Origin: Sitta carolinensis
Taxonomy: Eukaryota > Chordata > Aves > Passeriformes > Sittidae
NCBI GenBank assembly: GCA_032173965.1
Contig: CM063294.1
Coordinates: forward strand, 10,654,452-10,718,451
DNA length: 64,000 bases
Reading direction: 5' to 3'
The position numbers and the translations under genes were made by a program. Shown here piece by piece: positions 57,531-64,000 of the stretch. The stretch's first letter is position 1. Every line of letters starts with the position of its first letter. The notes beneath the pieces are model-generated. The model was not told the origin of the DNA, made no database searches, and saw only the letters and a list, made by a program, of their open reading frames with translations.

Positions 57531-59592
57531 ACGAAAATTCCTCCCGTGTAAGCAAAGACAAATGATACCCAGATATACTTGTGCATGGAATGGTAAATAT
57601 TTGCAGTCAGCAGATATTTCAACTTACAGTTACAATAACCAATAATTAATTAATTATCAATGGTTACTTTTACTTAGGGATTACTGTGTGCCCTGTGTGC
57701 ATGCAGTCCAGACCAGTGTCATCAGCAGGGAAGTGGGCACAAGCACCCAACCAAACACATCAGGTTTCCTCAAGGCAGTCAGCACCAGGCTTAATATAGA
57801 ATTATAAAAAAATTATGGCGTGTCTAATTCAGTCAGTACAACAGCACTGTTCTGCTTGAAAACAAAGGTAATTAATTTTTCTCTGCTCCTTAATTTTTAA
57901 TATTTTGTGTATTTTTTGTATAATTGATGTATGATTGTATTACTGATGGGGGCTGGGAGAGATGGAGTGGTGGAATGTGGGTAAACAGCAAAATTAAAAA
58001 AGTATTTTCATTAATTTGATATTTCTGAAAATTATTCCAGTGTAAATCATTTATTGGTGCTGAGTTTAATGCAGTATTAGGGTATAAGGAGGCAGGTCCC
58101 TATTGCTGATGGATTTTTAGAGTGTTTGCAAGCTCAAAAGAAGATACTAGATTTATTTTAAGTACAGTTCATGAGGAAAAAAAATCAGAGCAAATATCAG
58201 AATTGCAAAAAAATGTGAAGATTTGGATTTGTTTTAGGGCAGTTCATAGACTAACTTGAGAATACTGTTTATCCCTCCCAAAACAAGAAGTGACATATCC
58301 CTTCCTTGCTTTACATTTTTTAGGCAGTAGGCTCCAGGAATCATCAAACATTCTTTAACAATTTTGTTCAATGCTAATTAAGAATGTGCATTTGCCATAA
58401 AAATACAATTTAAATATAGCACTTAATGTACAGTTTTGTAGAGACTTTGCTTAAGACAATGCAGTACCATAGGACAGAAACGAAGACAAACTGAAGCTGT
58501 TGTGCAGCTGATGCCTATGTATATATAAAATAAAAATAAAAATAAATTGAAAAGAATAAATATGGTGATCTGGCTGAAGACAAGGAGCAGCAGATATTGT
58601 AGCACTTGTCATGCTGAAGTGCAGTAAACCTGTACTTTGTTTCTCAGCAGAGTGACTGAGCACCAAGGAACTTTTGTGGTGAGATGACACAAGTGTGATC
58701 TCCTAAAAAAGCATCACTGCTGTCAAGGGGGATTTTGTACCTATTTGTAGATTCAGATAAATGCTCAGGCCAAATTTCCCAACTCTTCTACAAGCCAGTC
58801 TGCCTCGTGCAGCACATGTGTAAAAATATGCGGAGTTTGATGTGAATTTTCTGGGATTGAGCCCTGTGTAAGCAGCAGCTATTTCGATAAATTCCAGACC
58901 TTGCACCTCCAAAATATAAGATCACTTTTGTGTACTCATATATTTCCTTATGATTGAGAATTTGCTGGTTTAAATTATGCTCTGAGATCCTTTCTTGTAA
59001 TTAATTAACCAAAATATCTGCAGTAGAATGCCCTGATAAACTTATGGATTTCACAACAGTGAATTACTGCAACAGTGAATTACCCCAAAAAGGCTCGGAT
59101 CTTGATCAACAAATATTCCACTTGATTTGAGTCAGTACAGTTGAGTTTATAACGATATTTTTTAACGATGTTTCATTTTTTAGGTAGTAACACTTGTTTA
59201 GGACTATGATTCTAGTCTTCTCTTCACGCTAACCATAGCGTGTTAAGGATTTGGTGAAAAATCTTAGCAGCTTGGGACAAATTGGTTTGCAGTCTGCTGG
59301 CAGAGATGTTGTCTTATCAGAAAATGGAATATAAATAGAAATTCAAGGGTGTGACACTGCAGCTCTACAGAAGAAGAAGGAGTGCAGGACAGCAGAGAGT
59401 TGAGAAGCCAGCACGGAAACTTCTGAGAGGAGAGGTGCTGCTGGAGATGGAGGATGTGGGGGAAGAGAACATTAACCAAGGTGGTGAGTAGTGGGGGGAG
59501 AGCTAAGAAATTCTTTGAACTTAGTGACTGGCAGCTTGATTTGTTCATGAGATAAGAGATGAGTTCTCAGACGGACACGAGAGGGGAGCAAT

Positions 59593-59961
59593 TTGATCAA
59601 ATACCCAGATAGGGGGCTCGGCAACTGCAGCGCGTTCGGTGTAAACACGGCCCGGGGTGACACGGCGTGTGACAGGAGCAGCCGGGGCCAGGAAAACGGA
59701 GGAGAGAAACAGCATCCTGATTTGATACAACACACGCTGAAAGATGCACTAGAAAACACGGAAATCCCTGCTAGGAAACAATCGGATTTTAGCCCAGAGT
59801 ATAAGAACGAGCAGGGTTTAGCAGGCGAAATCAGCCACTCCGAGTTTTCTGTGGTTTTAAGTGAAGGTGGGCCAGCTAAGAAAGTAAACAGGGAAAATAT
59901 GAAAGACCCTGAGGAAGGAAACAAGACAACACAGCCAGATTTGGTTAAACACGGGATTTGA
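59593..59961 (+). other. 122-codon open frame in a CpG-dense patch, function unknown
   Basis: An ATG-initiated frame starting MIKYPDRGLGNCSAF, hydrophilic and rich in E, K, D and N, with no domain I recognise. It overlaps a local cluster of CpGs (59570-59850) in otherwise AT-rich sequence. No splice structure was established. It could be chance, a recent insertion, or an exon of an unannotated transcript divergent from ITK. Confidence 0.2.
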
Positions 59962-60486
59962 TACAAATGTAGATTTCATATAAACACGGGTGTTGCTTTC
60001 AGTGAGAGCTGCTAACTCGTTCTATTTTTCAATCTCTTTATCAGCTGATAACTGCTGAACTGGGGAGGAAAGCAGTGGCTGACAGATCTTTGTATGATAC
60101 TTGCCTCAGATGTACCCCCTCATTTTTCTTTTTTGACTTTAATTCCAAACTCCATGCATAGCAAACACACAAATACTTGAGTTCAGCAAGACAAAACCAG
60201 AAAGCAATGCTAAGTCTAAAGAATGTATAGCCAGGTTTACATGTATAAAACAAAAACATATGGTGTAAGGATTGTATTTATGTTTATTTGTACATTTAGT
60301 AGAGAGCAATCTAGTGTATTTGAATTTCAAAGATCATTATTTCCTGACTGATTTTTAACTAACATTCTTCGTTCCTTTCACAACACAAATCATTTGTCAT
60401 TATCCATATGGGTGAATAAGGGTTATACCCCTTTTAAAGAAAGATTCAGGCATTAGAGTGCTTCAGGATCCTTCTACAGGCAAGTA

Positions 60487-60488
<2 letters not shown>

Positions 60489-60519
<31 letters not shown>
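60489..60519. repeat. (AT)n microsatellite
   Basis: About 15.5 perfect AT dinucleotides. Confidence 0.97.
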
Positions 60520-60521
<2 letters not shown>

Positions 60522-62297
60522 TAGAAATGCACCACTTGCCTAGGACCAAGGTGGCTGCAGAGCTGGAATATGTGAGGGTCTCTGCAGAACTCTAGACATA
60601 AACTTGCTCCTCAGGAGGGCTGGAATATCCCACTAACACAAGCACCTCATTTCTGGAACCTCACCTTGTAGGATGGTATGGTTTTACACTGAATGCTCCT
60701 TTCAAGAATTTTGGCAGCACTGTATATTGCAAGGTACAGAAATTCTGTATCCTTCATAGAAAATAATTAGATACAACTGACCTGAATATCTTAAAGCCAC
60801 TGTAAGACTAAACTTCATGATGAGGGGTGATGATTTTTTTAGGTATCCTACATCTTTTCTGCTTCAGTGCTTTTATAAAGCTTGCTACCATGTGTACCCT
60901 TTGCCACCTTTCTGTCCATATGTGGGAAAATCTGAAATATTTTCAATTATTTAGATTGACGTTTGAGCTTCTGTGTGCTGGGCAAGTTGACGTTGCAGAT
61001 AAAGTTCTTCTTATGAACTGTAGCCTCAGTGGACTCCTTTATTTCTTTCAATCACCTTTGTCCTTTCCTTGCTACCTCCTGCAAACTGCTCTTCTGATTT
61101 TAAAACAATGTTATTTTTATGGATTGGATTTTTTCATAGGGGTTTTACCCAGATTATGCAGTTCTCACTTTGATTACAGCAGACTGTGAAAATCTCCCCA
61201 CCCGCACATCCTGCTCTGATACCTAGGCTTATGTCCTGAAGACAGCAGAGAAATTTATGAAGTTAAATATAGGTAGGTTTTTTTTTCTGTAAAAAAACAG
61301 TCTGGAAGGCTGCAGCACTCTCTTCACTCTCCTAAACTGACCTATATCCTTCTATCATGTGCAATATTTGGGTCAGGTTTACTGCCTGGGTGCCAGCTCC
61401 TCCTTTACACCAGCTGCTCAATGATGATTGTTACTCGACTTCTAAACTTCCATAATTAAACCCATTTTGCTACTTAGCTTAGAGTGTGAGAAACTCTTAT
61501 TTAGATTACTCAGCTGTCTTGCTTTTTTGGCAAGTTCATTATCACCCCAACAAACACGGCTCCAGTAGACCCAAAGCACAAGACAGAGAGCTGCAGAAAA
61601 AGGGAAGAATTAGCCTGGTCTTTATGAGCCAGATGCATCCAGCTTTCCTTGAGATCTTACAACTGCACCTTTGAATCCCCTCACACTGCTCCCAGTGACC
61701 CAGGGAGCTGTAGAAGCAGAGTAAGATTCTCCTGTCAACTGTTTGGGAGCCCTGGGAAAGTGGATGCCTTGTTCTGAGCATCTGCTGGGAGAATGTAGTG
61801 AATTATCCATCATTTGTGAAGTGAGGAACTCCCAGGACTGGCAGTAACATACAGAACAGGTTTTGTACTGGAGAACTTGCACAGGGTTAGGACAGGCTCG
61901 TCTGTGATAAAGGGATAGTTAATCCTTTCCTCAACTGTGCTCTCTTAGGAAAAAATGCAGAAAGGAAAGCCTTGTTTCATGGGGGTCATACCCAAACTGG
62001 GATTTTGTTCCAGCTCCTTTTATCCGTGCCTGGATATCTTGGTTCCTGTCTCTTTCTGTCTCCCTCTGAGGACTGCTGGCAAAACGTGCTGCCGGTCCCA
62101 GGGTTTACCCTGGCAAAAGGACACATTTACTATACCCAGGTCACAGATGCTGGACAGGAATTATTTCTTTGTGCCATGCAGATGCATTTTTTTGAGACAC
62201 GCTCATTTACATGTTTGAATAAGCAGTAACAACAGGCATGTGCGCAAGAAAACACCCAGAATTTGGTGTTTTGGCTTAAAAATCAGGTTGAGGTGCT

Positions 62298-62640
62298 GTC
62301 GTTGTTTCAGATAACACATGACACGGACTTCATGTTTAAAAGGTTAAAAAATTACTCTTTTTATTAGGGATTTTTTTTATTATATATCATTTTATACAGA
62401 CCAATGTGATTGGTGAAACAGGTAAATTTCTTCAATCACATTGGTCAAACTAGAGAAACATTAAGAAGAGATTTCTCTTATTAGAAGGAATGAATAACAT
62501 AAATATTATTACAAAAACATTTTATCATATTTATTATACCTTTTTTGAGAAAGAACATTAGAAAGCTAAAACATTAGAAAATTAAACTATTAAGTCTGAA
62601 ACTAAACTACAGGGGCTGCTTCCAGAGACAATACTAGACT
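62298..62640 (+). repeat. Older dispersed repeat, copy B
   Basis: It shares ATAACACATGACACG, CCAATGTGATTGGTGAAA, TTGGTCAAACTAGAG, GAAGGAATGAA and CTAAAACATTAGAAA with 35580-36235, in the same order and orientation. It lacks the LTR insertion, so it shows the empty site. Confidence 0.8.
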
Positions 62641-63256
62641 ATGAACACAGGAAGGAGTGCTGGGTGATTCTATCAAAACGTGCCTGGATTTCGAGCCCTA
62701 TCAGTTTCCTAATAGTAGTGAGAGACTTGTTTTATTGCTAAATAACCATGAAAGCTCTGTTTTGAGCTTTGAATCTGTTTGTTATCAGGCTGTAGAAAAA
62801 GAAACAGTTCAGCTGTCACGTGCACTGACTGTGTTGTGCCCCAGTTTTCACACGATGGGAACATTAAACTCCCTTCCTACATTAGCAGGTGTGCCAATAG
62901 GCTGTGGCTGATATTTTAGTCTGAGGAGTCAGGAAGGAAAGGCTGCACAGCACTGCACTGCAAATTCATTTACTCCCAAAGCCACAGCAGGGGACAGGGA
63001 GATGGGAATTAACCACAGCAGATGGAGACATAAAGCTTGGTTAAGTCTCCTTCACCCCCAACAGGCTCCTTTTCTCTCGCCCTCCTCCCTGGTATATCCT
63101 GCAACAAAGCCTGTAACAATCACCAAAAAAGGAAATTCCTGAGCTCATTTCTTAACCAGGCTATAAGATATAACCCTAACCTACACCCAACAAGAGACTG
63201 GAACTGAGTTCCACTTTGGGGTTGTTTTTCAGACAACATGAGAAAAACACACGCAC

Positions 63257-63277
63257 ATTTATTTATTTATTTATTTA
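63257..63277. repeat. (TTTA)n microsatellite
   Basis: Five TTTA tetramers. Confidence 0.9.
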
Positions 63278-64000
63278 GAGTGCCATAGCAGCAAGAAATG
63301 AAAGAAATCTGTTGTAGCACAGAAGAAAGCAGCGCTGTTCTAAGAGCATGTTTGAAAATGGGGTTTATATTTACCGTGCTTGTACAATGTTTGGATTCCA
63401 GTTCTGCTAAAATAACAGCATACTGCAATGGCACACACTGTACACACTGCTGCTGAATTAACAGAACTGGAGTGCCTGCTACTGAAACATGCCAATTTGC
63501 ATAAAATTAGTAATGAAGAAAATGAAAATAAACTTAGCCAAAGCTGTAAATTAAGATGTTGAGTATTTGAGGCAGAGAATATCATGGTACTGCTTCACCA
63601 TCTGCTGAAGGAGTGTGCAAGTTCATTCCCACAAGTTGGAGATGATGCAGGAATTGTGCTTCATTATCAGCATTATCAGTGGTAGGCTTGTACTGGATAG
63701 TGCCTTTATTTCAGAAAAGAGCTGGAATGGAGCAGAAAGCAAACTGCTGAGTGCTACACTTGACATTCCCCATCACCCTTCTCATTGAGAACCACTGTAA
63801 GGAGAAGTGTCAGCAGCTCCCTGTGGGCTGGAAAGGGTCATCCATGGATCTTCTGAGAACCAGCCCTGCCACCAAGAACAAGACTGATGTTATATCCCTT
63901 CTGCCTTGGCCACCATCATACAGAAAATGAGTCGAGGAGATCACAGAGATCGAGCGACAAACAAGAGCTGGGGGCTCACTGCCTGCTCCTGTTGGAACTC

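Larger units (their letters stand above)
56962..64000. other. Flank upstream of ITK, no gene recognised
   Basis: I looked for the mammalian neighbours MED7 and GARIN3 (FAM71B) and saw neither. Contents recognised: a CR1 tail (57465-57530), a CpG-dense patch (59570-59850), a TA microsatellite, copy B of the dispersed repeat and a TTTA microsatellite. Confidence 0.6.

Noticed and set aside
60827..61189. 120-codon plus-strand frame with many hydrophobic residues
   Set aside because: AT- and T-rich DNA gives Phe/Leu-rich translations by chance; no membrane-protein family is recognised.
56962..64000. MED7 or GARIN3 (FAM71B), mammalian neighbours of ITK
   Set aside because: No translation in either strand resembles these proteins; they may lie beyond the window.

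Overview
The window is vertebrate nuclear DNA, almost certainly from a bird. It has short, widely spaced exons with GT-AG introns, small introns by mammalian standards, and several CR1-type retroposon tails (the ...ATTCTATGATTCTGTGAT end, in both orientations). The species cannot be named from the sequence.

Two protein-coding genes lie head to tail on the minus strand. (1) ITK, the T-cell TEC-family tyrosine kinase, has its start codon near 56.9 kb and runs leftwards to 33.8 kb. Sixteen coding exons encode 597 residues: PH domain, zinc-binding BTK motif, proline-rich stretch, SH3, SH2 and nearly all of the kinase domain. The terminal exon, expected to hold about 23 codons, was not recognised. 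(2) CYFIP2, the WAVE-complex and Rac1-binding subunit, starts downstream. A GC-rich CpG-island promoter lies at 27.4-28.8 kb, the start codon is at 22.07 kb, and 22 coding exons (residues 1-891 of about 1253) run to 552, where the gene leaves the window on the left. ITK followed by CYFIP2 on the same strand is the order known from mammals.

Layout: 1-551, CYFIP2 intron; 552-22095, CYFIP2 coding exons 2-23 (numbered assuming one non-coding exon 1); 22096-28196, CYFIP2 intron 1; 27.4-28.83 kb, CpG island with a 45-bp minisatellite; 28.8-33.8 kb, short ITK-CYFIP2 spacer that must also hold the ITK 3' end; 33.8-56.96 kb, ITK; 56.97-64 kb, upstream flank with no recognised gene.

Notable non-coding structure: a GC-AG intron in CYFIP2; the conserved CYFIP2 Lys320 A-to-I editing codon, with its exon flanked by CU- and UG-repeat tracts; a 295-bp solo LTR with a 6-bp target-site duplication inside an older dispersed repeat in ITK; a second copy of that older repeat 27 kb away; and a roughly 300-bp (CCTCT)n tract in the last recognised ITK intron. 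The two genes are unrelated in biochemistry, although both act upstream of actin remodelling (ITK in T-cell receptor signalling, CYFIP2 in the WAVE complex). Nothing in the window suggests an operon-like or novel multi-gene system.
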